NCBI RefSeq assembly: GCF_028554725.1
Contig: NC_071667.1
Location: 54,305,501-54,369,500, forward strand
Source of the DNA: Zeugodacus cucurbitae
Taxonomy: Eukaryota; Arthropoda; Insecta; Diptera; Tephritidae
DNA length: 64,000 bases
Direction of reading: 5' to 3'
The notes beneath the pieces are model-generated. The model searched no databases. It was not told where the DNA came from and worked only from the letters and a program-made list of their open reading frames with translations. The stretch's first letter is position 1; each line of letters begins with the position of its first letter. Of the stretch, positions 36,397-49,501 are shown piece by piece. A program made the translations under genes and the position numbers.

Positions 36397-37265
36397 ATGG
36401 AAAAAAAAGTGATGTACTCCAAAAATAAGAGAGTTAATTGTGAGGTCCTATCAAAAGGATAAATTGTCAATGTCGACTACAGCAGAAATGTTTGTTTGCT
36501 ACATAACAGGTATTTGAAGTTATTAATTCGTATAAAAATAAATTAATAGAGTTTGAAACCCCTACCGGAAGGCCTCGGCCTCGAAAAACTACTTTATCAG
36601 CGGACAGGATAATCTGTAGGGCGAACAAAAACAATCCTTTCATGACTTCGCGTAAAATAAAGCTGAAGTTGGACATCAAATGAATGTAGAAATCTCAGCT
36701 CGGGCGATAAGAAGGTACTTATAAGACTCGGGACTTCGTGCAGGCTTTGCCAAAAAAAAAACTCTTGTAGCAAAAAAAAAATATTAAGAAGTGGTTGCGA
36801 TTTGCAAAGTAAATGATACCGAAAAGTTCAAAGGTACATTGTGAAAACAGTATAGCACCATGGCTGATCTGTTATGGTTTGCGGAGTCTTTTCCTCTCGT
36901 GGTACTGCCACAATTGTGGGTGTTCAACGGATAATGGATCAATATCAATATAAAACATTCTCGGGAATGTAATGGAACCATATTTCCTTGAGAATACCCA
37001 CAACACACTTTAAGTCTAGTGTAGAGCTTGTTTTCGGATCAAAATATTGATGTTTTGGCCTGGCCTCCGCTAATTCCTGATCTCAACACAAATAAAAACT
37101 TATCAGCAAGTGTTAAACGAAGTCTTAAGAACAAAATAAGGACGAGTTGTTTCAAACGATTCGACACAGCTGGAACAGCATATCAATGCAAATATTCCAA
37201 TATTTAATTTAAATTTTACCGCGAAAACTGGACAATGTTGTTAAAAATAAATCGATCCAACAAAA
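36397..37265 (+). pseudogene. Tc1-family transposase relic
   Basis: Readable blocks in several plus frames include GRPRKTT (linker after the DNA-binding part) near 36570, SRKIKAEV and ISARAIRRYL near 36650-36720, an RGTATIVGVQRIMDQYQY block near 36895-36950, and VLAWPPLIPDLNTNKNL near 37050-37100. In the last block the family pattern W-P-x-x-S-P-D-L-N-P-I-E-N has the catalytic E replaced by K. Multiple stops and frameshifts make it dead. Confidence 0.75.
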
Positions 37266-37432
37266 TTTTTTAATTTTTTCATAGATATCCTTAAGTTCTT
37301 ACTATCGTTTCTAATTATACGACCGAACCGAATTTGGCGGTTTTTGTGTTTAGCTCATTTTTTTAATTTAATTAATGTTGTTGTTGTTTTTGGTAAAACT
37401 CAAATAAGATTCTAATTATAAGACCACCACTG

Positions 37433-39875
37433 CATATATGTATAAATTACAAATTGGTCATCAGAACAGCATTTAAGTACCAGAAACACAAAAACCCTCA
37501 CAGGGTGTCAAAATTGGTGTCGAATAAGTTGTATCTGCGATTACTTTTTCATTAATCATTGATTATCCTTTTTGTGCATCCTTATTGTGACTACTAAATT
37601 TTTATAAAAAAAAATGGTTCTTCTAAACGAATCCGGTGATGAAACGTTTCATACGCCAAAGATTCATCAGAACTTAAGTCAATCCGTGGAAGATACTCAT
37701 GCCCATACTATCCCTCGGCCGTCAATACGACATGATTTTGAAATAAAATCATCTTCAATATGATAATGGATGGACGATTTCCATCAGGCAAGTGTTATAT
37801 TTTCCAATGTATTTCCTATACAGCCATTAAAAAATGCTTAAGAACTATATTGAGTTCTGCCATTAGATATTATTAAAAAAAAACGTTTAAATGCCTGGGA
37901 TAAAAGGCTTTATTTCATAAACTGAAGATGTTTTCAGCAATTAATATTCAATTTTTCTTAAAAAAAACCCAATTTGGTCTACACGGAATAGATACCATAT
38001 ATGATGATTAAAGCATCGTTCTTAAGTATTAATGGGTGTATAGTATAAGTTACTTACATGTGTTCTGTTTGTATTTTGTAATATTTTCCACGATTTCGTA
38101 ACCATAATTTCAATTGCGTTAAATTAATATTGCTATATCTTCGAGATCTTTCATTAAAACCTTTAAGTTTTTAGAAGATCGATTAAATAACTCGTTTGAT
38201 TTTAAAGTTCGCAATATATATTCAATAAGCCTCGGAAAGTAAAATGAGTTTGAAAGTTTGTACGAAAGTATAATAGTATTATTCAATTAGTACTTCCATT
38301 AGCGCCATGTTCAACAAGAGCAGATATAAATATAGTATGTAGATATTCTCGATTTGGTTCTTCGTTTATAAACGAGTCTATAAGTTCTGATAAGTTAAAG
38401 GTGAAGGTCTTGCGATCCATCATTTAGTCACAACTGTTTGAGTTATGCAAAAATCACTGCACGCGCAGAGAAAAATTAAATTCCACAAAACTAAAGACAG
38501 TTCATTATCAACCCGTTGTTGGAAGTCGAACATAACCATGAATGCAATAGTTAAAACTAAAAATAGATAGTCTTAAACGAGGAACTATCAAAACAAACAG
38601 CACATGCTTTCAAATAAAGTCAATGAAATTAATAAATAAAATATAAATGCTCAACAATAAATTTAAGCCGAAGTTGGAACATATTAACAACCACGTATGT
38701 ATGTTTGTATGTGCCAATTATGCACTGTTATCATACTTGGAATTATTAGCTATATTTACTCATGGCATTATTAAATCACACCCACTTGAAGTTTTGAATT
38801 GAATTCGCACATCGCAATACAAAAACAGTTTTGGGCGTACGCAAATTGCCATCTACAACATTCATTGACACTTCGAATTAGCGCAGCATTTAACATCTGA
38901 ATGGGATTTACGTAACACATAAAAAGCCGCAGTATATCATGCATTAATTTGCTAAAGATCTGTAGTCAAAAACAACTGTGAATATTAAGTGATATAAACA
39001 CCAAGTAAGTGAAATATAGCACTTCCGTATCGATTGTTTGCCATTTTGTTGTGAGATCAACCCATCATCCGATGATTCAAGGCGCCAATCAATAATGGAA
39101 AGATTTATTATGAATTCTGCTATTTATGTTTTTCGGATATTAGCCGTCATGCTAATTACTAAGTAAATAATTGTTAAAAGCTAATGTTTCAATGAAATAA
39201 TTTCCATTGAAATTCGTCCAATCAGCCTGATTCGTTTTTTTTTAATTCCCTTATAAAGAAATTAGCACTAAACTTTATGAATTGATCAATAAATATTAAT
39301 CATAAAATATTTTAGACCTATAAAAGTTTGTTTTTGTAATTAGTAAGAAAGTGTTGGCATACTCATACCCTTTTTCACTGATTTCTTATTTAGACGCTTT
39401 TGAGTCATTTTGTGGAGAAAACTTGCTTTTTTTGTGAAATATTTTTCGTTTCGCATTTATGCTATAACTAATGTTTTATAAATATATATATGGTTCGAAA
39501 TCTGTAAAACAAACAGTTCGGAAACCCTGAGGATAAAGGTTTTGTCATTTTAATACGCATACTTTCTTATATTGAATTTAATTCGCACACTGTTTTCACA
39601 AGTCTAATTTTTAACAAGAGCCACAAAATAGAGAGCAGGAAATTATATTATAAAGTTTTATAGTCACTCAAAACTTTAAACGCGTTTTTCCTAAAACTGT
39701 GTTTTTATAGTCGGTTGTCAAGATTTCTCGAGAACTACTTAACCGTGAACGCATGAAAATCTTATGGTTTTTCAGGAATTATTTTGACAAGCCTATTTGA
39801 GGTAGGACTTCTTTACATTTATTGCTATTTTAATACATATCTAAGTTTTAAGAATATTAAAAAAAATATATATAT
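37433..39875. other. Noncoding spacer
   Basis: No exon was recognised. A CATAAAAAG TATA-like word at 38918-38927, about 80 bp before a CCAAGTAAGTG donor-like site (about 39002), could mark a first exon, but nothing coding follows. Confidence 0.3.
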
Positions 39876-40485
39876 CGAAAAAAGACAAATTTCAAGAAGT
39901 TTTTCTAAGCAAACTATTTGGTTTATTGATTTGAAACTTGGCAGGTATATTATAACAACCTTAAACTATATTCACATATATTTCATTGCAACGTTGATAT
40001 TACCAATTTTGCAGAGGTCCGCAAAAAAAGGCCTCTTGCGATGAGCACGATATCTCTGGACTGGATCATCTAAAATGCAAAAACCAAATAAATTTCATTA
40101 ATATAATAAATAATCTATGATTGTGATTGATCGAAGGAATTAGCAACAAAAATTTTTTTGACAAACTGGCGGCTACTCAAAGCAAAAGGTTCTACTTTCG
40201 ACCAAAATTCGGGTCTTTAATTGTTTATAAAAATAAGAAATTTTCATCGGATGGGGAAATCCTTCGATTAATTACTAAAAAATATAGTTAAGAAGCTTGT
40301 GTAAAAATTTCAGAATTTCTGAGAAATTTTGCTCACCGACTTTGAAAACACCGTTTCGAGAAAAACGAACTTCGAAAATATTCGTCGGATCGACTTGAAA
40401 TTTTATGTGTGTGTACTCAGATATATATATATATATTAAGAAAACCCAAAATAAATCGATTTTTTGAAAATCCTAACCCCTTAAA
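39876..40485 (+). repeat. Dispersed TIR-type repeat D, copy 1 (truncated)
   Basis: About 600 bp collinear with 50632-51270: shared phrases include TTCTAAGCAAACTATTTGGTT shortened forms, 'GAAACTTGGCAGGTATATTA', 'GATGAGCACGATATCTCTGG' and 'GACTTTGAAAACACCGTTTC'. The left inverted repeat is not visible. At the right, TCCTAAC runs straight into CCCCTTAAA, lacking the TGTATATA word seen in copy 2. Confidence 0.7.
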
Positions 40486-42215
40486 AATGGCAGAGATAGA
40501 AGCTTTGGCGTGGATCAATTTTTCCGGAGCAGTCCTTGATGGTGTACATGATTGGCATTTCAATTTTTGTCTAAAACAAGTAAAATCATAGTTTTCTTAA
40601 AAAGTGATAAATTTTGAACAGAGTGACGATGCCGTTTTTCAAAAACAAATTTTTACGCAATCGAAAGCTCTGCAATATTTTGGGCTAAAATACCGTATAA
40701 AAAATTGGATCAAAATTTTTCAAATTATTCAATCGAAAAAATCCCACGTCACGCTGTGGAAAATCTATTTAGGAAGATGTATTTTAATTTTCAATACAAT
40801 CAATCAATCGGTTGAATACTTTTTGAGTTATCGTGTACACCATCTCAAAAAATGTGGTTTTGAGAAAATCGCAAAAGAAGAATATTATTGAAACATTGTT
40901 TTCGGAGAATAATAGAATATAGATTTTGATATTAAACTTCAGGGTAAGGATCTTCGACATATAATTTAAAAGAATTTGGACGAATAATTTTTTTTTGTAT
41001 TCCGACTTAAAAATAGTAAACTGGTTGATGTGAAATGTTAGCCATGCCTTTGACTTTAAAAATATACCCAACATGCCCTTACACTAAAAGTAAATAAGAT
41101 ATAAATTTAAGAAAATACATTATTATAATATTTATATTATAATTTTAAGCGAAATATATTTGCTCACAACTTTAACTTTCACAAATACAACTGCAGAGGA
41201 AATTTGCATTTTTTACAACACGCGTAGGTCGAGAAGCGTTTTCGCTACGCCAATAAACGTGAGAGAATTTCATTTTTTAGTTGCATATTTTACATTGTAG
41301 AGATGCTGCTACCGTTACTCGTAAATGCATAAATTAGATATGAATATACTCATTATGCATATGAACATATAGTATATGTTCATGTGTAGACGTTGGAACA
41401 TAAAACGTAAAGAGTTTAAAAAAAAACTTATTATCTGCATGTTAAGTAATATTAATATGTATGAATGCGGCTTTGACTAATTTTTGCACACTTACATACA
41501 TACAAGAAATATAGAAAACCGAAAATATTTACTTAACAACTTCTAATGTAAAATTTAAACATACTTAGATGAACTATTTTCAAGCTCTTATCTTTATTAG
41601 TCTAGTGGAATTTTATTTAGTTGAAAAGCCGCAATTGTCTATAGAGATAAATGATGCGTAGAATCAAAGTGGCACAAAAGAGCGTTTTTTCAGTTTTGTG
41701 CTTAACCTATGCGACATTTTATCTCTTATGTAATTTAACCGTTATCTTAATTATTTTGTAAAAATGCGAATTATATTATGAGCTAAAATCTGCTGTTCGT
41801 GTTTATCTTTCTTGTAAACATGCGTCTGATTCTTGGATGTTATTATGACAATGTTAAAAGGCTATATACTAATTAAGAGTACAAAACATCAAGAGTTATT
41901 TTATGTTTGAATACAAGAACATATGTACAGATGTAAATGTTTAAAAATAGCAGGAATCGCCGTAAATATGTAATTTAATTTCAATACTTCTCTCTCTCTG
42001 TTGTCCCCAAAATTGGGGTTAATATTCGGCATTGAAATCCTGTGATTCATCTTTTATCTCTTCAATTCTCTCAAAATTAGATTGAATGGGTGTGAAAAAG
42101 GAAAAATCGCAATATGTCAAAATTTGAATGGTCATTCTTGATATTTAGAAAATCATTTAGACAAAAAAATGCACACAGTAATGGGTTTGGTTGTTAAATA
42201 TTATTCAACAATCCG
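40486..42215. other. Noncoding spacer
   Basis: Part of 40600-41070 reads like further decayed repeat sequence with poly-A/T-rich phrases. A short CT run lies at 41990-42000. No gene was recognised. Confidence 0.35.
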
Positions 42216-42261
42216 AATAACTTTATGTAAATGGATATATATATTTGGCGTAGGAACCGCT

Positions 42262-44181
42262 TTAAGCGATTACAGCGGAATCCACCAGAGCGCATCACTC
42301 GTTCCTCCTTTTTGCTTTTTGGCGCCAACTGGAAACACCAAGTGAAGCCAGGTCACTTTGCACTTGGTCTTTCCACCGGAGTGGAGGTCGTCCTCTTCCG
42401 CGGCTTCCTCCAGCGGGTACTGCATCGAATACTTTCAGAGCTGGAGTGTTTTCTTCCATCCGTACAACATGACCTAGCCAGAGTAGCCGCTGTCTTTTTA
42501 TTCGCTAAACTATGTCAATGTCGTCGTATAAATCGTACAGCTCATCGTTCCATCGTCTGCGGTATTCGCCGTTGCCAATGTTTAGAGAACCATAAATCTT
42601 GCGCAAAACCTTTCTCTCGAAAACCCCAAGAGTCGTCTCATCGGATGTTGTCATCGTCCACGCTTCAGCGCCATACATCAGGACGGGAATAATGAGCGAC
42701 TTATAGAGTTTGATTTTGGTTCGTCGAGAGAGGACTTTACTTTTCAATTGCCTACTCAGTCCAAAGTAGCACCTGTTGGCAAGAGTGATTCTGCGTTGGA
42801 TTTCAAGGCTGACATTGTTGGTGTTGTTAATGCTGGTTCCCAGATAAACGAAATTATCTACAACTTCAAAGTTATGACTGTCAACAGTGACGTGGGAGCC
42901 AAGACGCGAGTGCGCTGACTGTTTGTTTGATGACAGGAAATATTTCGTCTTGTCCTCATTCAGCACCATACCCATACGCTTCGCTTCTTTATCTAGTCTG
43001 GAAAACGCAGAACAAACGGCGCGGTTGTTGCTTCCGATGATATCAATATCATCGGCATACGCCAGGAGCTGTACACTCTTGTAAAAGATTGTACCCTCTC
43101 TATTTAGTTCTGTAGCTCGTATTATTTTTTCCAGCAATAGATTGAAGAAGTCGCACGATAGTGAGTCACCCTGTCTGAAGCCTCGTTTGGTATCGAACGG
43201 CTCGGAGAGGTCCTTCCCGATCCTGACGGAGCTTTTGGTGTTGCTCAACGTCAGCTTACATAGCCGTATTAGTTTCGCAGGGATACCAAATTCAGACATC
43301 GCGGCATAAAGGCAGCTCCTTTTCGTGCTATCGAAGGCAGCTTAAAAATCGATAAAAAGATGGTGAGTATCGATTCTTCTCTCTCGGGTCTTTTCCAAGA
43401 TTTGGCGCATGGTGAATATCTGGTCCATTGTAGATTTTCCAGGTCTAAAGCCACACTGATAAGGTCCAATCAGTTCGTTGACGGTGGGCTTTAGTCTTTC
43501 ACACAATACGCTCGACAAAACCTTATATGCGATATTGAGGAGACTTATACCACGGTAATTGGCGAAGATTGTGGGGTCTCCCTTCTTATGGATTGGGCAG
43601 AGCACACTAAGATTCCAATCGTCAGGCATGCTTTCTTCCGACCATATTCTACAAAGAAGCTGATGCATGCACCTTATCAGTTCTTCGCCGCCGTATTTGA
43701 ATAACTCGGCCGGTAATCCATCGGCCCCCGCCGCTTTGTTGTTCTTCAAGCGGGTAATTGCTATTCGAGTTTCTTCATGGTCAGGTAATGGAACATCTAT
43801 TCCATCGTCATCGATTGGGGAATCGGGTTCGCCATCTCCTGGTGTTGTACTTTCACTGCCATTGAGCAGGTCGGAGAAGTGTTCCCTCCATAATCCCAGT
43901 ATGCTCTGGACATCCGTTACCAGATTACCTCCTCGGTCCCTACATGATAATGCTCCGGTCTTGAAACCTTCTGTAAATCGCCTCATCTTTTCATAAAATT
44001 TTCGAGCATTACCCATGTCGGCCAGCTTTTCAAGCTTTTCATACTCACGCATTTCGGCCTCTTTCTTTTTACGTCTGCAAATGCGTCTCGCTTCCCTCTT
44101 CAGTTCCGTTCCGAACGTGTTGTGGTCGATCGCAACGTTGCGAGGTAGGCAGTCTGTTTTCTCTCCACTGCGGAACGACAA
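42262..44181 (-). pseudogene. LINE reverse transcriptase with nonsense mutations
   Basis: Conserved blocks in order: NNKAAGADGLPAELFKYGG, then CPIHKKGDP..ANYRGISLLN, then GFRPGKSTMDQIF, LFIDF, GFRQGDSLS and the catalytic YADDIDIIG, followed by the thumb-like VYLGTSIN and MYGAEAW motifs and a tail with LLWLGHVVRM. The frame is broken by TAA at 43342-43344 (K in FIDFKAAF expected), TAG at 42505-42507 (Q in the 47.9 kb sister) and a TGA in the NE(W)CALVDS tail. A frame change occurs near 44100-44181 at the join with the linker. The catalytic D-D is intact, but the gene is not translatable as one protein. Confidence 0.85.
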
Positions 44182-44535
44182 TTCTCATCATACCAACTGG
44201 TTTTTTGGCGTTGCCGGAGACCAATTGTTTCGGCTGCAGCGGTATGCAATGAGTTTGAGATGCCGTTCCACAGCTCCCTTATATCGAGATGCTGATGAGT
44301 GCTCTCAGAGAGCAGGAGTGCAAGTCGAGTAGAAAATCGTTCGGCTGTCGGTTGTGATTGCAGCTTTTCGACGTCCAACCTTCCTTGTGTGTGTTGACGG
44401 GCGTTCTTTGCTGCACAGAGGCGAGTGCGTATCTTTGCTGCTACTAGATAATGGTCCGAGTCAATGTTTGGTGATCGGAGCGTACGCACGTCTAAAACAC
44501 TGGAGACATGTCTTCCGTCTATCACAACGTGATCG
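44181..44535 (-). pseudogene. LINE endonuclease C-terminus and linker
   Basis: Contains QIDHVVIDGRHVSSVLDVRT, then SDHYLVAAKIRTRL (the SDH catalytic block missing from the 18.9 kb copy), and a linker rich in R, T and Q. It joins upstream at 44535 to an out-of-place reverse-transcriptase end, and downstream to the RT through a frame change. Confidence 0.75.
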
Positions 44536-44703
44536 ATTTGATTGCCAATGTTTAGAGGACCGTAAATCCTGCGCAAAACCTTTCTCTCGAAAACCCCAAG
44601 AGCCGTCTCATCGGATGTTGTCATCGTCCACGCTTCAGCGCCATACATCAGGACGAGAATAATGAGCGATTTGTAGAGTTTGATTTTGGTTCGTCGAGAG
44701 TGG

Positions 44704-47700
44704 ACATTGCCTTATGACAATAATTTCTTATTTACTACCCCGCGATAATCAAGTAAAACAGTGAGAAAAAGTGGACGTTCGAATGACCATTGTCGAGGCT
44801 CTACTAGAATATCTCTTATTGAACATCAGATAGCCATCAGTTTCTCCGCACGGAAGCATATGTTTAATTGCGATTCAAGCAGAACTAACCTAACTTGACA
44901 GAGTTGCTAAAAATTGTGCGAATATAGGATTATCATTTCAATACCCAATATTTTACGGGAGGTTTTCTCACTTCTTATTATACGAATGCCAAGAAGATGC
45001 GCCAACTAACGAAAATTAGAAGAAACTAACACGCTATTGTAGAAACAATCCTCGATATTCATTAGTGAGAGTCAAGATAATTTGGACTTTTTTACAGACT
45101 TGAGAGACTTCATTTTAAAATAGTGTTTCACAGAGGAAACGACATATATTGGTTCCAAATTAATACTAGGCGGGCTATTTATTGGAAAAAAGTGAGAGAT
45201 ATTGAAAATTCCTAGTGACAAAGGGCTTCATATCTCTTGATATTTTAAATTAGTAACACTTGCTGAACTCTCTCAAAAAGTAAAGAAGAAGCAATTTATA
45301 TGTTTAAAAAACTAGATGTAGAAATAAAATGCGATCAAATCAGAGTTTTCACTTTCAGAGACAAGGTTTGTACATATATCTCAAATTGATCTTGTTATGG
45401 TTCGCAAAGCTTAAAACTTATAAATTATATATGTATATATTCTTGGAGTGGAAGTAACAGTTGAAACATCAAATTGTTAATCGGCGAAAAATTCGACTTC
45501 AAAAACTCGCGACCAGGTGCGTTCTTCGCCTCCAACTACCAAACAAAAAACACACATTCGGAAATCAAAAAAAGAAACGAATGTTATAACGAATCAGTAA
45601 CACAGCCAATGGGAAAGAGTCTTTGCTCATTATCTCGTTATAGCAGAGTAACCTTACCTCCTTATACAAATTTGCACAGTTTAAACTTGTATTTATCTAA
45701 ATGAAACATTTTGCACTTTTCGGCTTTACTTTATTTGCCGTCATAAAACAGAGATTTGAAGGTATTATGCATATGCCAATGTTACTCAAGATACTAGAAC
45801 ACACAAAATAAACACGGTTTATTGAGTTGTTAGCACGTGATGAAAGACACTGCCTGCTCTACGTTTAATTGGCGAGCAGATAAGGCGAACAGATTTTTCG
45901 GCTTCATAATATTTACATATTCTGACAAAAAGAAACAACAGATGAGTAAACTTATGGATATGTATGTAGGAGTATATAGATTCTGTAGATACTTACTTGT
46001 ATGTATAGTTGTATGTGTTTTTGAACATGCTTATGATAAACATTTTTTTACAACTTTGTTATTCATTTCGGTTAAATTCTGTTTGTTTTGGGAAAATTAT
46101 TCCTCGGCCTGGCAACAAGTACCTGACCTTTCGCAAAGCATTAGCATGTGCAAATAAGCGTCAGCTGCTTGTGTGTGCATATCCTTAATATTTGCAGCGC
46201 CGTGTTGTCAAAACACAATGATTGATTTAAAAACGGTTTATTAGTCACATGTTAACGCTGTTATCAGTGCAATAACATTTATGGCACCTCCACATTTACA
46301 TACATACATACAAACTATATAGTAGATCTTATATGTATGTATATTTGACGTCCTTAATTAAACATTGACACACTCTGTGCTATCAAACAGCACAGCGAAG
46401 TAGCGATTCTGCAGCAGTTTCATTTTTCATTATTACTTCTTGTACGCATTCCATAAAAGTAATCTTCCATTATGTGCATACAAAGTTGATATGTGAGTAT
46501 ATATGTATATGGATTTATATAGCTGCGCTGAAAGTGTGGCCGCTTTGGAGTTGATTAGCTCACCTGTATCTGACGCTTACAAGCTACATGCAGAGAGTTT
46601 CTTCATCTTCTTCTTCTACTGCTGCTGCTGCGACAAGCAAATGATCAGCGGCAAGTACCGCTTTGAACTCCAAATTTCTAGTTTGAACCAAATCGGTTTT
46701 ATTTCTTAAATACATACAAACAGACCGACAACACAAGAAAATATATATAGTATGTAAGTCAGGCAGTGAATGTTTTTTATAAGATACATTTCCTCACAAG
46801 CGCTTTAAATCTCACACGTACACACATCTACAGATGCATATGAAAATTTTGATTTCTTCTTTCAAGCTTTTAAATTGCGCACAATTAGTACTAAGCGACA
46901 CTGGTGTGAAGCGCTCAACGCACATGATTTAGTAAAGAAATAATTATGCTTCAGCTCTATAGCAAAACATACTTACATATATTCATATATTCATATTACA
47001 ACAACAAATATGTATATTTACTATGCGACGAGAGCATTACATGACCGGCCCGAAGAAATTTCAGCCTTGACAATGACTTATAAATGACAATCAGCGTGGC
47101 TGCCAGCAATTATGAGTTCGTGTTTTTCGCATGATTTTGCAAACTGTAGCAAATTGCGAAGCATCAGCAAAAAAAAAAATGAAAAAATAATTAAATATTA
47201 ATGTGAGGTGTTACAAACGTATTACCTCGTAAAAGTTACTGTATAAACATCTGTATGTAGCAATTTGATAAATATATATTGTTAAATGTGAGTTTTTGTA
47301 CCAGTACTTCACACTTTTAATGCTGCCACACTTTAGACAGATTGAGTAAATTTAAAATTCTGAGTATAGATAGCTATTAAAGAACGAAATAGCCTCATTT
47401 AAAACATATCCAACAAAAGAAAAATTAACTTCTAGATTAAAAGAAATATTATATTTTAAATTATTATTAGTTTAATAGTTTCTTTCCGGGACTTTTTAGG
47501 TGAGAAATTTTTTGAGTCACGCAAGTTTGAGAATAAAAATAACAATTATTAAAAAAAAATTGCTAATACGAAAAAGTTACTTGATCCGGACCACAAAATG
47601 ATTTTGAATGACCATAAATTGGTCGAAATCGGTGGTACGTACCCGAAAGATCTGTTTTGAGTTTGTGTTTCAAGTTAATGAAAACGATGAAATAATTGTA

Positions 47701-47734
47701 TGTATTGAGGCACACTATATACCTCAATTCTGGT
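44704..47734. other. Noncoding spacer
   Basis: No gene was recognised. TATG-type short repeats occur around 45429, 46330 and 46500. Frames such as 45837-46157 have no motif. Confidence 0.4.
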
Positions 47735-48002
47735 CCCAGCGAAACCAGGGCATCTGATCTCTTCAAAGTAGTAGAGGTCCTCCTCAGCTTCCACTGGCGG
47801 TTAAAGCATCGAACACTTTCAAAGATGGTAAGCATTCGTCCATTCGAACAACATGCCCCAGCCAGCATAACCGATGTATTTTTATTCGCTGAACTATGTC
47901 AATGCCGCGGTATTCGCCGTTGTCAACGTTCATAGGATCATAAATCGTCTCCAAAACGTTTCTCTCGAAAGCTCCTAGTGCCGTCTCATCGAATGTCGAC
48001 AG
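47735..48002 (-). mobile_element. RTE-like LINE fragment (reverse-transcriptase tail)
   Basis: Collinear with 42335-42620 on the same strand, with a ~35-bp internal deletion near 47912. It keeps V-Q-R-I-K where the 42.5 kb copy has a stop, so it shows the unmutated state at that site. It is divergent (about 70-75% by eye) and truncated at both ends. Confidence 0.7.
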
Positions 48003-48250
48003 TTGTCTGTAAAGTCTGTAAAGGAACGGAAAACTAGCAGAAACTATCAGATAGACATCTAAATGCTGCTTTTCGCAGTTACATCTTATTACATCTTAAA
48101 AATTAATCAATATAATATTGAATAAATTAAACTGAAGTAAATGAATGACAGTATAATATTAATTAACTTTTATAAAAAAAATCTAATTAGTTTAAACATT
48201 CACTATTTGTGTTTTCATCGTTATTTAGAGAATATTTAATTTTAATTTTC

Positions 48251-49470
48251 ACAAGTATCGAAAGGCTAAATTCGGGTGTAACCGAACATTTTATACTCTC
48301 GTAATTTATTGAAGAAATTTTATTAAGATAACACACAAATTTACTCATAAATTCGGCATAAAGTCTAATAGAATAACGAAAATCGTGTTATATATTATAT
48401 GAGGGCTGAGGTAATTCTTTCATTTTCACCAGCAGGGTACGCTATATCCAAGACTATACGCTCACTTAATTTTGCTAATATACCTATAATTAGGTATATG
48501 GGAGCTGGGAGATGTTATGACCCGATTTTAATAATTTTTTTAAAAGAACACTATTAGAAGAAAATAATTTCCTCTGAATTACATTAAATTATCTGAGAGA
48601 TTTAGCCAAATTTTCGGTTAAAATTTACCCTTAGCAGCTGAGTTTAACATGTTTGATATCTGGGGCCTTGAAAAGTTATAGTCCGTTTTCGACAATTTTT
48701 CACAAGTGAAGTCAGAGATGATATGTACTATTTGTGTTAAGTTTTATTCCACTATCTTCATTGGTTCCTTATGTATACATGATAAAGTGAAGGAATCAGA
48801 TGGAATTCAAATTTGAATTATAAGGAATGTAGTCGTGGTTGTGAACCGATTTCGCCTATTTTTTATCCGTATTATAAGGGTGTAAAGAAAATATTATATA
48901 ATATTATATACCGAAATCTGTCGAGTAGTTCCTGAGATATGGTTTTTGACCCATAAGTGAGCGATGCCACGCTAATTTTCCATTTTGTAAAAAAATATGA
49001 GTGCAGCTTCCTCCTGCTATTATTTATGTAAATTTAGTGTTTCTGACGTTTTTCGTTAGTGAGTTAACCCACTGTTAGGAATTTTCGACTTAACCTTTGT
49101 ATGGGAGGTGGGCGTGGTTATTATCCGATTTAAACTATTTTCATGGTGTGTGGTGGGGTACGTAGGAGAACCGATTGCAGAAAATTTGGTTTATATAGCT
49201 TTATTGGTTTACGAGATATATACAAATAACCGATTTGGGGGCGGGGTCACACCCACTTCCCCAAAAAAATAACATCCAAATATGTCGCTTCCTAGTGCGA
49301 TCCTTTATTCCAAATTTTACTTTTATAACTTTATTTATGGCTTAGTTATGACACTTTATAGGTTTTTGGTTTTCGCCATTTTGTGGGCGTGGTTTGTCAG
49401 GGTGCCAAGGAATACGTGTTCCAAGTTTCGTTAAGATATCTCAATTTTTACTCGATTTATCCGTTGCACG

Positions 49471-49501
<31 letters not shown>

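Larger units (their letters stand above)
34950..37432 (+). mobile_element. Degenerate Tc1-like transposon split by a family B copy
   Basis: Outer ends match as inverted repeats: CAGTGGTGGCCTTATAATTA at the left and, reverse-complemented, CAGTGGTGGTCTTATAATTA at the right. TA precedes the left end; the right flank reads CA, probably a decayed TA. A TTTCTAATTATAC word at about 37308-37320 repeats the right terminus about 100 bp inside, resembling the inner direct repeats of long-TIR Tc1 elements. Without the nested repeat the element is about 1.3 kb. Confidence 0.75.
42220..44703 (-). mobile_element. RTE-like non-LTR retrotransposon, chimeric and decayed
   Basis: Reading 5' to 3' on the minus strand: a 3' reverse-transcriptase piece (44703 to about 44535), then endonuclease C-terminus and linker (44535-44181), then the full reverse transcriptase (about 44181-42262), then a short 3' UTR ending in a TATA-rich tail at about 42230. 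The first piece belongs at the other end of the element, so this is a junction of two copies. Another fragment lies at 47735-48002 and the 5' part of a sister copy at 18306-19105. Confidence 0.8.

Noticed and set aside
38915..39015. TATA-like CATAAAAAG followed by a GTAAGTG donor-like site.
   Set aside because: No initiator at the right distance and no coding exon downstream; AT-rich DNA yields such words often.
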